Positions 12,501-23,309 of a stretch of 64,000 bases of DNA are shown here, one piece after another. Below the pieces are notes generated by a model. It had not been told where the DNA came from, did not search any database, and worked only from the letters and a program-made list of their open reading frames with translations. The DNA comes from Sebastes aleutianus (taxonomy: Eukaryota; Chordata; Actinopteri; Perciformes; Sebastidae): contig CAKAKS010000034.1 in NCBI GenBank assembly GCA_916700875.1, positions 15,338,695 through 15,402,694 of the forward strand, given 5' to 3'. The position numbers and the translations under genes are program-made. Numbering within the stretch: position 1 is the first letter of the stretch; each line of letters begins with the position of its first letter.

Positions 12501-15500
12501 TATTTCACAGCTTTACCAACTCGGAAAAAATAGTATTCTATATGTGCTTTGTTTCCCAGAACAGTGATAATGAAGATATGCATTGTATGACAGTAACTGT
12601 ATCCAAACATTTTTTCTCCTAAATGTTGCAGTGCAGCACCCTCTACTGTCCAATGATGGACCAAACACACAGAAGAAGCTGCACTGTATTTGGTGTAGTC
12701 GCATAGTTTATACAGAGCGACAGTGTTGGGAAGGTTACTACTGACAGTAAGTATAAGTCATGTATTAACTCTACATAATGCAGTGCCAGTGTGAGCCATA
12801 TGTGACACATATTTAGTGCATGGCATATTTTATATTACTACTAATAGATCTAATCAACTATTAACAAAGTGCTTGAACACACTGTGAGAGCCGTGGTGTT
12901 GCAAGAGGCAGTAAACTTTAAAAGGGATAGTTCTGGTGTTTTTAAGTGGGGTTGTATGAGGTACTTATCCATAGTTAGTGTATTACCTACAGTAGATAGA
13001 GGTCGGCCCCCAGTTTGAAGAAGCAGACAGGAGTTACCACATTGAAGCTAAGCAATGTACTGCTGTGGACGGGGCCGGCAGCCAAACATATTTTAGCCAC
13101 CTAAAAGAAAGGCTTACCTAAAAAAATCCTGATCAGTTTAAGTTTATGATATATTTTGAATATTTTCACTGATTTACCTTGCCATGAGACAGCTATACAG
13201 TCCATATATCCGACGGGGAACTGAAACCGCTATCTATGCGCTCGTCGAAGCAGCCAGACTCCATGAACACAGGGCTTGCTGGTCTACCGCTGCTTCGATT
13301 GGTTAGTTTGCACAAACAAACTAACCGAACGAGGCAGTGGTAGACCAGCAACTCCCGTGTAATGCGAGGTAAAATTACAGGTCTCTTTCAATGGAGTCTC
13401 GTGGCTTTGGCGAGAGCATAGATGGATACAACGGCTTCAGTTCAGGTAAAGTGGTGAAAATTTTCTGAATATAGCGTACACATAAACTGAGATTGATTTT
13501 TTTTTTTAGGTGGGCCTTTCTTTTAGGATGCTAAAATACGTTTTGCTGATGCCTCGTCCACAGCAGTACATGCTTTGGTTCCTATATGGTAACTCCCGTC
13601 TGCTTCTCCAAACTGGGGGCGTGCCGACTGTCATCTACTGTAGATAATACACTGACTATTGATAAGTACCTCATACAACCCCACTTCAAAACACCCAAAC
13701 TATCCCTTTAAGGACCTTGTTTTTGGCATTATACTTAAATCAACTAAAACATTTTCTTTAATGCAACAGGGATTAGATTGTGAAGAACAAGTGACAGACA
13801 CCTTTTTGAACAGTACACAGTACAACCCCACGAAGTTGACTACCACAAATAAATTCACAACCTGTTCATAAATAGTGCATCTTAACGCTGCTGTTTGTAC
13901 ATACCAGTGCTGCTGTTTTGACCATGGCAGTTGTTCAGTTGCGCAAGAAGCTCATTGAAATCATCTTGGTGGGCGATCCAGTTATCCTGTGAACACACCA
14001 GATGTCAACATAACGTAACAGACAATAACTTCAAAAGTAATGCGGGAGATAATTATGGATTTGTATACTCAGTTGCCAGTTTATTAGGTACACATAGCTA
14101 AATATTGCAGTCTAATACAACAGTCTGCCACAAATCCAACCTTCATGAAGGTTTTTGTTGAAAATGTTTTAGAGAGGCGCCGATTCAACTGTGTGGTTAT
14201 TTTGGAGGATGTAGTTTGTGGTGCTGTTGAATTGAATTGTGTAATAATGACAGGTGTTTCTATTATTTTGTCCAGCCCCTTTATATGAATGAGGGTAGTC
14301 TAAATAGCAGAAACATTTCTCTGTATAAGGTAATAGTTGGTGCTTAAATCAGGTATTAAGGGGACAGTCTTAGTATTTGTGGAGCAAGACTCATTTAAAT
14401 CTGTACTGAAACACATGACATTTTAAAGAGAGATTGCAATATTCCTCAAGAAAAATAATTGTTGTTCAAGTAGTTTAAATACACCATTTCGCATAAACTG
14501 CTCCCATGCATTAAAACCGGCATCTACAAATAACCTTGTGAGTAATGTAGGCTAATCACTATGATCTGATTACATACAGTATTCTCTTTAGGTTCTCTTG
14601 GAAAACAAATCACTCAAAAATAGACATATTTGTTTATAGGAGGTGTTAAAATTAACAAACATGGAGAAAAATGAACAGGGCAAGAAAAAGATTTCATTCA
14701 AGGTTTAAGTCACAAAGTGTCAAATGTGCTCACCTCACAGCTGACACTGGTTCCAAGACCATAGTTGTTGTTTTTAACTTTTACTTTGATATGGTCAGTG
14801 GTGCCTTGCTCGGTTCTGCCCAGGCCCTACACAGGAAAAGAAAGGACACAACATGTGTCACAACAACTCATCCATTCATTCATTGCCAATGTCTTAAGAC
14901 ATCACCACTGTTGACCCGACAAGAGAGATCCACCTCACCTTGCCCTTGGACCAGCCCATTCGCTCCAGCATCTTCTGGCCGAATTTGGACTCATCTTTAC
15001 TCCAGGTAGAGTTCCTGGGGTCGACAGACCACTTCTGTTTCCTTCGGGCTGGATAGAGAGCAGCAACATCATTACATAAACAGCCATCCAAAAAAATATT
15101 ACATAACGAGCAGGACCAGTAGGATACTGCAAGGTGATACTGACTAGTCCTTAATATGCACACACAAAAAACTTGTTACTGTACAGATAATGCATAAAAC
15201 TGTTAACACAGAGATAGATATCAGACTGTGATACTGTCCTGTGCCTTTATCATTTAAAGGTCCCATATCATGCTCATTTTCAGGTTCATACTTGTATTTT
15301 GTGTTTCTACTACAACATGTTTACATGATGTAATGTTAAAAAAAAACTTTATTTTCCTCATACTGTCAGCCTGAATATGCCTGTATTTACCCTCTGTCTG
15401 AAACGCTCCGTTTTAGCACATTTTGACAGAATTGCAACAGAATTGCGAACAGCTTGGGTCCATGTGTACTTCCTGTCAGCTGATGACATTCACATACACT

Positions 15501-16353
15501 GCAACCAGGAAATAAACTGGGACACATTTAGAATGTTTACATTTAAATCTGTGTCAAGGGTCTAAATAGTGTATATTCGTGACATCACAAATGGGCAGAA
15601 ATCCTGACAGCTTATTTCCAATGCAGAGTTTCTGAATACGGGCTGTGTGTATTTTCCCTGTGGATTGAGTGTTTCGATACTTTCACAGTATATCTAGATC
15701 TATATCTAGATCTAGATATATAGGACTTAAGCCTGCTTTATAATAAAAAAACATGAAAATCGCACTTTTTTATAACATGGGACCTTTAAATAAATAGTAT
15801 ACACATTTCAAAACCTTATAGTATAGTGGTCTCACTTAGTCAATAAACCAGATTTCGGCCCAGATAATCAGGACAATGAAATGTCATGTGCATGTAAACA
15901 ATAGTTGACAACTGTCAACATGAATCAGAGCAGAAGCAATACTTTATACCCCATCATCCTACCATTGCTTTGAGAGTACAACATGCCATAGCTTATAACA
16001 AGTTTATTAAATAGAGAGCAGACAAATGAATACAAGTATTAGGTCAGTACGGACAATACAGTTAGCTAAAGTGAGCTAATGACAAGTTACTGGAGTTAAG
16101 ATGCAGAGATAGAAGAGAAAACACGTGTTTACACAGACTGCTGTGGTAATGCTAATGCTAATGTTAGCTACCGGAATAACTTAATAAATACGAAATACTG
16201 AAGATTTCCAGAAGAAAGCCTCTCGGCAGCTGGTAGCAGTGTTTTTTAGCAAACACAAAACATAAAAATACATATTGTTAAAGTGAAAGAAAAAGGGAAA
16301 TATCCGTTAAAACATCCAGAAGAAATGAACTTACGCTCAGCAAGCATGGACAT
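6524..16353 (-). CDS. PINX1: PinX1, G-patch nucleolar telomerase regulator (six of about seven exons)
   Basis: PinX1 binds TERF1 and the telomerase catalytic subunit, restrains telomerase, and acts in the nucleolus in rRNA processing. Coding exons in transcript order: 16335-16353, 14939-15048, 14734-14826, 13905-13986, 12334-12426, 6524-6606; all have GT-AG borders and join in frame to 160 codons. The start MSMLAE is the family start; a second Met follows two codons later. Exons 2-3 encode the G-patch domain (about residues 26-72), with KFGQKMLERMGWSKGKGLG as its core. Exon 5 carries KKRVHYMKFTKG and exon 6 DLNCIFGKR, both family hallmarks. Human PINX1 has 328 residues, so roughly half is encoded left of the window, including the telomerase-inhibitory C-terminus. 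The introns hold several transposons. The tail of exon 6 (GRSAIQQEQ) differs from what I recall of mammals. Confidence 0.95.
8140..8375 (+). repeat. Dispersed teleost repeat ending in CGATTA motifs, copy 1
   Basis: Contains the segment around CTCAAAGATATTCAGTTTAC and ends ACTAATCGATTAACCGTTGC followed by AGCTCT. Diverged relatives occur at about 31925-32150 and 37675-37930 in the same orientation. The TCGATTAACCGTTGCAGCTC end is familiar from many teleost genomes and is probably a DNA-transposon terminus. No coding capacity. Confidence 0.5.
8395..8720. promoter_or_regulatory. Conserved-looking non-coding block
   Basis: Within PINX1 intron 5. A stretch of balanced composition with many short factor-like words, such as AACCACACGG (RUNX-type) at about 8427, GCAATTAAAA at about 8512, AACAAAGGCC at about 8590 and GATATCAATAAAAA at about 8641. 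No ORF or splice signal suggests an exon. Regulatory role inferred only. Confidence 0.25.
9073..9085. promoter_or_regulatory. RFX X-box-like inverted repeat
   Basis: GTTGCCAGGTAAC is an imperfect palindrome close to the RFX X-box consensus GTTRCCATGGYAAC, shortened by one base in the spacer. It lies in a GC-richer part of PINX1 intron 5. Two other X-box-like sites occur in the window (19631, 37127). Confidence 0.3.
10491..10860 (+). repeat. Direct tandem duplication, period about 211 bp
   Basis: Two diverged copies of one segment, about 10491-10650 and 10700-10860. Matching landmarks are GATGTCATCA (10509 and 10720), AGCCTTA (10550 and 10761), TTTCTGCTGCAAAAA and GATCTCCCG. Each copy has a CRE/AP-1-like TGATGTCATCA core. 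The second is more palindromic (GATGATGTCATCATGATC). In PINX1 intron 5; no coding potential. Confidence 0.65.
12922..13707. mobile_element. Foldback MITE with long inverted arms
   Basis: A 786-bp element whose halves are inverted copies. It starts AAGGGATAGTT and ends AACTATCCCT. The left arm has ACCTACAGTAGATAGAGGTC and the right arm the complementary TCATCTACTGTAG; the inner arms share CTGGTCTACCGCTGC and GGTAGACCAGCA. TTAA flanks both sides (12918-12921, 13708-13711), as piggyBac-type targets do, although the terminal bases differ by one. No transposase. In PINX1 intron 4. Confidence 0.8.
14073..14350 (+). repeat. Dispersed teleost repeat, copy 2
   Basis: Begins TTGCCAGTTTATTAGGTACA and includes CCTTCATGAAGGTTTTTGTT. 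It is the inverse-orientation relative of the repeat at 2190-2440. In PINX1 intron 3, near its splice acceptor side. Non-coding. Confidence 0.5.
15258..15785. mobile_element. TTAA-flanked MITE (piggyBac-like)
   Basis: A 528-bp element with ends AGGTCCCAT and ATGGGACCT, perfect inverses, each flanked by TTAA (15254-15257 and 15786-15789). TTAA duplication is the signature of piggyBac-superfamily insertion. The interior has no transposase; near the right end is a small palindrome around ATATCTAGATCTAGATAT (about 15703). In PINX1 intron 1. Confidence 0.82.
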
Positions 16354-16450
16354 CCTGGGGTCCTTAAACAGCTTGACGTGGGTCGCGTAGGGCTCTCAGA
16401 GAGATGCCTGAAGACAATATATCACCATGCTGGTTGTTTGTCAGGATAAA
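16354..16450 (-). promoter_or_regulatory. PINX1: PINX1 5' leader / promoter-proximal region
   Basis: Upstream of the PINX1 start the minus strand is GC-richer (16354-16410), then becomes AT-rich. TTGTCTTCAG at about 16410 could be a splice acceptor for a leader exon, or the region may hold the start site itself. No TATA box is evident. Weak support. Confidence 0.25.
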
Positions 16451-18518
16451 CATATCCTGCTAAAAAAAAATATTAACTGTTTCATTCCATACCTTGAAAG
16501 TATATTAATTAGTGTATTATTTCAACAATTTATATCATCGTAATTTCTTTTTTTCAATAATATATTTATTGTTTTTTTTGTTCATTTTGAGAAAACAACA
16601 ACAATAATAACATTCTCGGTACAAAGAAACTTAACAAACCTAATATTAATATAAAATAAGCCAGTATAGATACAGGAAAAACATATAATATACAAAAAAT
16701 AGGTAAATAAGTAAAAAGAATATACACAAGTAAAAAAATAAAATTAAAATAAGATAAAATAAGATAAAATCTATTTATATATATACATATATATACTGTA
16801 TACATATATATATACATACACATATACGCACACGCAGTATATACACATAATACTATCGTAATTTCTTGCATTTTTTAAGTATCACTGAAGTTGATTATCT
16901 TCTCCAACAGAGAGCGCCATATAGCCACACAGCCACACAATGAATACATGCTACGTGTACTGCTGGGTCACTCAGGTTCAATGAACTCAAAACTACAGCC
17001 CAATAATATAATATATAATATTATACAGTATATCATATTGATTAAATATATTTTTTTTATTCACCAGAAATATAACAATTTACAATTGTATGTATAAAAA
17101 CAAATATGCCTACCGCAACATATATTATCATTGAAACAAAGATAAAATATTTTTAAAAATGCAGGCTAATTTAATGACTGCATCTCTTCCAATATACATT
17201 ACATGTATATGCCAATACAAATATACTGTATGTAGGCCTATCAGCCAATATCAGCTGATATCAGCCCACTCCTCAAGCTCCACCCAGAACCATGATTTTC
17301 CCAGCTCAAACAAGCATTGCTTAATGTGCTCTTGCAGACAGACGATGTCACAATGTCTGTGATTCACTAAGCCTCGGGTGTACAAGATCACATTTCAACC
17401 GTTTTTAGCTATAGAGCTGCTTTTTGTATAGGCCTACTGACAGAAATATCAAAACAAGGGATCATGAACATTTCAACACAGCGAAAAGAACCAAGAACCT
17501 GTTTTAAATGATGGGAACACGGAAGATGACGAGCATCACTTTGTCCTGTCTGAATACGGCTCCAAATACTCATTTAGACTAGATTTCAGGAGCAGCACTT
17601 CCACCTGGACCAACATGAATATTGAAGTCCCATTATGTAACTTGTAATCAACATATAATACAACATACTAACCTAAATAAACTAAATAAAGTAGAAAGCT
17701 ATAGCTACCAGATAAAGGACATTAATAGTAGCAACAAGTGGACAGTGGTAGTTTCTAGGATGTTACTGGGTGGTTACTTCGGTTTCACTTCTAGTTGCTG
17801 TTAGAGAGTTATAGTATGGAGCCCTTGTGTTTGCAGCTTCAGATTATAAACTAATTCCAATTAAACTCTGTAAAAGTGAGCATCCTTGAGCTACTTATGG
17901 GTTATAAAAGCTTTCCGGGGACTTGTATAAGTCCTATCAAAAGGAAAAACTTTAGACTTGATATGACGCTGCCAGTGTTTACATTTCTTGTGTGTCTGGG
18001 CACCAGAAACGGCAGCAATATTTATTTATGCTAAAAAGCCCCAGGAAAATGTTTGTTTTGAAAAAAGGCTGACTTGAGTCACCTTCAGGAGTTGTTTGCC
18101 CCAGGAAGGAGCCCATATTTAAAAGGTTTATGTCACGAAGGAATCTTTTTTTTCCAATGGAAATTCTTGAAAGAGAAAGATTGATATTAAATGAAGAAAC
18201 AATTTGATTGTAAAAGTTTTATGTGCGATACCTGCAGGGAAACACTGTGATCAGACAAATACAAACACTGACATTAATGTGTCTCAGTGTTATTAGTTCA
18301 GATTTCCTCTCTTAAAAACTGACACCAGTCTAGTCTCTGTAACACGTGTCATCTCCTGAGATGTAATTATTTTTATCTTGGCATTGCTAGTCTGTACAAC
18401 AAAAAATTGTACCATACTGCAGCACCTCTAAATACGCACGTCCACTGGACATATCCACTCTTTAGTTTTTATTCATTTAATCTAAGTCTAATCAACTCAT
18501 TTAGAAATAAAAGAATGA

Positions 18519-18521
<3 letters not shown>

Positions 18522-18549
<28 letters not shown>
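18522..18549. repeat. TA microsatellite
   Basis: An uninterrupted run of TA dinucleotides, about 14 units. Confidence 0.9.
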
Positions 18550-18606
18550 GTTAAATCCATCCATGCCTACATTTTCTTGAGCTTATAGATGTTCAACCTA
18601 ATGGTC

Positions 18607-18715
18607 AAACCTTAGGCGTGACACGCGTGTCCACACGTGTGTCAGGCGTGTCGCCTAAGTGTCAAGTGTGGTTGTGTCAACCCTTAAGCTTACAACCCTT
18701 AAGCTTAAACTTGAA
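18607..18715. promoter_or_regulatory. Cluster of GTGTC words and palindromes
   Basis: Within about 60 bases GTGTC occurs five times. Perfect palindromes GACACGCGTGTC and ACACGTGT are present, followed by two direct copies of ACCCTTAAGCTTA. Unlike the AT-rich flanks. It could be a multi-site binding element or a degenerate minisatellite. Confidence 0.3.
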
Positions 18716-19630
18716 TATATATCTCCTTGGAAACTAAACTCTGTAAAATGATAATGGTCATGTACTAGATAAGGTCAGATATTGACAGTATTATATGCCA
18801 CAGCATCTTGTCCTAAATGCACATCTTTACTCGTTAAAGTGAACAATCACAGTTCCTGTTCAGGAGCAGACATCTTTGTTTGTTTCTATAATGGTCAAGG
18901 CTGAGAAGTGTGAAGCTCCAATCCGACCCCAAATCTGCTGTTAAATTTACCACCTCTAGCACGGGATTAGGGTGAGGTTGTGTAACAGTGTCAGAAGCCT
19001 GAAAGGGATCAGCGGTGACAGCGAATACTGTCAACCTGACTGTGTGCTATACAAAGGAGCTGACAATAGGAATCATGATACTTTGCGGTATCGCTGCATC
19101 TGACCTTGTATTTTTTTTTTTCCTTCTTTCAACTAACCTAGAAATAGTACTCTGTATCTTGCAGCCATTATGTCCTGATTTTGAATGATTTAAAAAATGA
19201 TTTAGTATGCACTCGCAATGTAAAGGTCACCGCAGGTCAAAAACATCATTCAAAATGTACAGCTCAGGGATCATTGACGCGCAGAGCTCATAAATGTGAC
19301 CATGATCCCAAAGTCACAATTGATTTTCTGACCATCATAGTCCTGTTCCAGACTACTGGAGCGGTGAAAATGCCATTAATCGGTTTATAAAAGCAATAAA
19401 AAAACAAAACAATGAGACAACAGAAGATATTAGAAGCATGACGTCTGTAATAAGTGCTAAAATATTTTTGCTTCTAAATGAAGTCACTTTTGTCACAAAT
19501 AAGAAATAAAGAAGCAACAAGCCTGTACTGTTTGGACTCTATAACTGTAAGCGAGTGATATACAGTCGGCCTTTACATCTCTCTTGAGGCTAGGACGGTG
19601 AGAAGAGGTGGTGGTGGGGTCTTGGGCTCT

Positions 19631-19644
19631 ATTACCATGGCAAC
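19631..19644. promoter_or_regulatory. RFX X-box-like site
   Basis: ATTACCATGGCAAC matches the RFX X-box GTTACCATGGCAAC at 13 of 14 positions. It lies about 0.9 kb beyond the FAM167A stop, next to a GC-rich block. Confidence 0.4.
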
Positions 19645-19689
19645 AGGTCTCCGTGTGGAATAACAGCTGTAGCACAGACTGTTATGGCG

Positions 19690-20010
19690 TTTCTGGCCCA
19701 CTGCCCAGCAGCCCCCCCCCAGCCTGCCTCCCGGGCCTTCTTTATGTCTCGCCCTTCACTTTCCGTTCAACGTAAGCCGCTGCACACTGTGTGTGAATCT
19801 TATTACAGGATGACGAACAACACACTGGGGGCCAAGGGGACCGAGGGAGCCTCCTGATTGGCCGGAGGGAGGCGGGCCTGCAAGCGTGTGTGCACACACA
19901 CCCAGGGAAACTGTCTTACATAAGAGGCAAGGTTTCCCTTACTAGAAAGAGAACAAGAGGTAGAGAGTGGAGACCGTGTCACATGCCTCCTTGATTCTGT
20001 TTACGAAACA
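19690..20010. promoter_or_regulatory. GC-rich block with CCAAT and GC boxes
   Basis: Contains GATTGGCC (inverse CCAAT) at about 19855, directly followed by GGAGGGAGGCGGGCC (GC box), then the run GTGTGTGCACACACAC. This resembles promoter or enhancer DNA, but no exon can be joined to it. It may also be a conserved part of the FAM167A 3' UTR. Confidence 0.25.
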
Positions 20011-20530
20011 CCTTCCTCCGCCCCCCTCCAATGGAAAGCTTCGTCTGTAATGGCACACATGTTCGGTGACATTCACAGGCGTGCAAAACAAGATTTGTAT
20101 GTAGGAGTGTGTAGCCTCTGAAACTGGTCTGCATTACATTTGCTTGCACATTGTGCCTTTATGTGATGTGAATCCTGAATATATAAATGCTGATTTTCCA
20201 GTCATCTTTAAGTTAAGTTCTTTAATCTTTCTTTTCTTTAATCTTTCCACCAACCAAAGTATATGGAAACATAACTGGCAATAGTATAACTGATAAGGCT
20301 TAGAAAGTGGATAGGAATAAGCTTGAGATTTCTATACCGTAATTTAAAAACGGCAAGTCTTCTATTTCAAGTCATGATGACCTAAAGGTCTAAAATCTGC
20401 TGCGGTTTTAAGACAGAGAGGTTTCTGTATATAGCTGCCATGTATAGTTTTGTGGCAAAAAAACACTATATATGTATATATATATGCATCTAAATCTCTC
20501 TCTTTGATTATAGGGCCTGTAAAACAGGGG

Positions 20531-21500
20531 TTACATCCTCACAACATTGTGGTCAAAAGGATTTTTCTGTCTGAAGTGCCACTGGCAGAGTGAGAAGCGC
20601 CGAGAGTTAATGTTCATCTTGGTGACGCCGATGAGTCTCAGCGGGGCCGAGAGGCCGAGCCCCGGGATGACCGGGCATTCGCACAGCAGGTCCGACAGCT
20701 CGTCCCTCTCCTCCATGCCAAAGGTGGCGTCGTTGAGCATCCGGCGATGCAGGTGGCACGTCTGCTCGATCTTCAGCTTGTTGATGTCGCTGCGGAGCCG
20801 CATGAGTTGCCTCGCCAGCTGCTGGTCCTGCAAGCGCATATCTGTCTGGTGGAGAGAGACGGAAAAACAGTGGCGCTCAAACAACCTGCTGATTAACTGA
20901 TCACTTGAAGGTACTATATGTAACAATTTACATGTATTAATCGCTTTGGATTGCCGTTGTGTGAACCGATTGTGATGTAACTTAAAAACTGAGACCTTCC
21001 CCGACTTTCTCGGTTGCCTATAACAGCCTGTGGACTGATTTCTATGTAAAGGACTCGGGATGGTTTTGCTTCGTAACGTTAGCTGATGAAGTAATTTGCA
21101 AATGGCAAGCTAGTTAGTATCATGGAGATTGGACATTACAGATAGTAACGGTTTTGGCCTCATCGATGTTCTCGAATCCCTGCAGTGCACCCGACGGCAA
21201 CTTGCACTGAATCACATCAGACTTCACTCCAGTCTCTTTGGGGGCGACTACTTTCCCCTCCGGCTCCACTTGGTTCGGATCTTTTCCAGTTCCGGACCCT
21301 CTGAAGCTCTCTGCCTCGAGCCAGGCTTTCCATTCCAGGTAAGAAGGTCTCCTGGTCTCCAGCCTCAGTTTCTCCGTCAAGGCCTTCAAGTTCATGAGAT
21401 GGTTGTCTGCGGGCAAATCCACGTCTCCCTCACAGTCTGCCTCCTCCAGGACTCTAGCCTTGTCCACAATAATCTGAGGAACTGAGGGAGTGTCCATCAT
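20531..21500 (-). CDS. FAM167A: FAM167A-like coiled-coil protein, exon border altered
   Basis: FAM167A is a small vertebrate protein with a C-terminal coiled coil, reported to act in alternative NF-kappaB signalling; its biochemical role is poorly defined. Coding exons: 21140-21500 and 20531-20841, joining to 223 residues (human 214). The start MMDTPSVPQI follows a plausible acceptor at about 21507. Conserved segments are LKALTEKLRLETRRPSYLEW near residue 37 and, in exon 2, MRLQDQQLARQLMRLR, NKLKIEQTCHLHRRMLNDA and LIGVTKMNINSRRFSLC. Two oddities: the segment that in human reads IAWLRKEL between DEA and the coiled coil is missing, and exon 1 runs into transposon-like DNA; and the family's terminal SLC is followed by a 19-residue extension before the stop. 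The in-frame junction uses a weak donor (ATCT/GTAATG). The gene may be expressed with a shortened linker, or damaged. Confidence 0.85.
20903..21150. mobile_element. Truncated MITE-like sequence in the FAM167A intron and exon end
   Basis: AAGGTACTATATGTAAC after TTGA (a decayed TTAA) at 20905-20908, together with the body containing TTGCTTCGTAACGTTAGCTG, matches from memory a short, very common percomorph MITE that normally ends in the inverse terminus plus TTAA. Here the right end is absent: the sequence stops at about 21150, exactly where FAM167A coding similarity resumes. No second copy in the window allows confirmation. Confidence 0.5.
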
Positions 21501-22230
21501 TAATCTGCTGAATACAAAAAGCTCCTTAAAAATGTGTCAAAATAAAAAATAGATATCTGCTCTTCATTGGTGGTCTCTTTCGTTGTTATAAATGACCATA
21601 GTTGTAGGTTTCCGTCCTTTCTGCGTCCACTTTATTTGTCAAGAAAGTCCTTTAAACCTCCATTTGTGTTTTGGAGGCCGAGTGTCTTTAGGTCTGCAGA
21701 GGAGAGGAGAAGCAAGTTATGAAACATTTGCTGACTATACCACCGACAACCACATCCAACTGAGAAGCAAGACTACACCTCAACTGAACCCATTTTATAA
21801 TTAACAAAAGACCACAAAAAAAAAAAAAAAAATGCTGCTATTTTGCATTCAAAGTAACAGGACATGCCAGTAAGTATGATTAAGGTACTTTAGAGTCCAT
21901 TTCCACGAGGTGTTAACTTTGTTTTTATCTTCCCCCGTTACACAAGCTGCAAAATCTTTCGGAAAACAAAGATAATATTATTTGCAGAACTTCTGCTGGA
22001 TGTGAGTGTGAAATCATTCCTACTTACAAAAGATGTGTGAAAAAGCCTGCACACACTTTCTGAAGCTTTGTTGAAATTTGTGATTGAAAATTAACATTTT
22101 TCATATGAGCACACCTGCAGTTTTATTGACACACATTCACAGAGGAGAGGTCCTCATTAGTGACGAGTGTTTGGTTGAAATGAAAGCCTGCGTGCTCTTC
22201 AGTCTGAGTGGTTCATGATTGAAAACTCAC

Positions 22231-22320
22231 CTTACTTAACATTTAATTCAGAGCTGAATGAAGCGAATCTCTCGCTGCACTCAGGCAGTCCGTGCTCTTT
22301 TCTCTCTGCAGCATGACTGC
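22231..22320 (-). other. Possible FAM167A 5' untranslated exon
   Basis: On minus, a GC-richer stretch ends in a good donor, AAG/GTGAGTTTTC at 22231, about 0.7 kb upstream of the FAM167A start exon. This would suit a non-coding first exon. No transcript evidence. Confidence 0.25.
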
Positions 22321-22568
22321 AAAACAAAACCAGGCAAGGTCACCCGCAACAGCTGCCATTACTGACACAGAGAAATTGAAGAAAGGCGATCAGGCGTGTA
22401 GTGAAGGACACTGCTGTCCTCAGGGTTACAATTTATGATCCCATTCGCTGAAGAAAATACAGCAGCTTGGGTTTAGTACATTTATTTATGTGCTGAGGAG
22501 GACACTAGTTTTTTTCTGCCTTCTGACCAGACTATGGCTTAAATATCAGTATGTATATGCTCACAATA

Positions 22569-22753
22569 TTAACCCTATACTGCCATCTACTAAATCATTT
22601 TGGGGAATAGAAAAGTGGATATTTGTATCAGTTAGACACACTGGAGAAAAACCAGACAGTTTAGTGAAACTTCATACTATAATTTGAGTCTGTCTTACTG
22701 CTAATGTGTGACTCACTTTGCAATAAATATGAAATATGAAGGCAGTATAGGGT
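22569..22753. mobile_element. Small inverted-repeat element
   Basis: ACCCTATACTGCC at about 22573 and its inverse GGCAGTATAGGGT at about 22740 bound a segment of about 185 bp with no coding capacity. This fits a small MITE, but no clear target duplication is seen. Confidence 0.35.
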
Positions 22754-23309
22754 AAGATTATGTTTTTACCCAGTGTAGTATAGTGTACACTATTGTACTG
22801 TTCATCCACATCCCATATTAAAGCATGCAATTAACTTGTTTTACCATGCTGAAACAACTTATCAACAACCTAATCTGTTGTAGTCAGTGTACATTATATA
22901 ATTTAAAGTCAATTACGGCTGCACATGCATAATGATTCTGAGTATGATTCACAAAACAGGAATTTCAGTTTGAGGCCAAAGAGTTCAGCTGCAGCCTGCA
23001 CAGGTCAGGAGAAAGACGAGCAAAGTGGGTTTGTGTCGTGCAAAACGGCATCTTGACAGCTGGATGTGTTTTCTGAAATTCCCACGTACGCAAACTCTTG
23101 AGATTCTTCTTCAAGTCGTGCATCACTTTGAGTCGCGTCTGGTTTAGACACACGGAAGGTTATTAATAGATATAATTACAGGTTTTAGCTGCCAAAGGCA
23201 CAAGATTAAACTTCACATGTTGTACTGGAACAGCGTCTGCATATTTTCTCATTTATGCAAGCAGACAATACTGGTTTCAACCTGTTCAAAAACGCAGGAA
23301 TTTCATTTC

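Larger units (their letters stand above)
16451..20530. other. Intergenic region between PINX1 and FAM167A
   Basis: About 4 kb without a recognisable gene. It holds AT-rich simple sequence at 16540-16870 (TATA and CATA runs), a TA repeat at 18522-18549, a cluster of GTGTC words near 18.6 kb, an X-box-like site at 19631 and a GC-richer block at 19690-20010. Part should be the 3' UTR of FAM167A, transcribed leftward from 20530, but I cannot place its poly(A) signal. Confidence 0.6.

Noticed and set aside
16566..16871. Tyr/Ile-rich 101-codon minus ORF
   Set aside because: Lies in AT-rich simple sequence with TATA and CATA runs.
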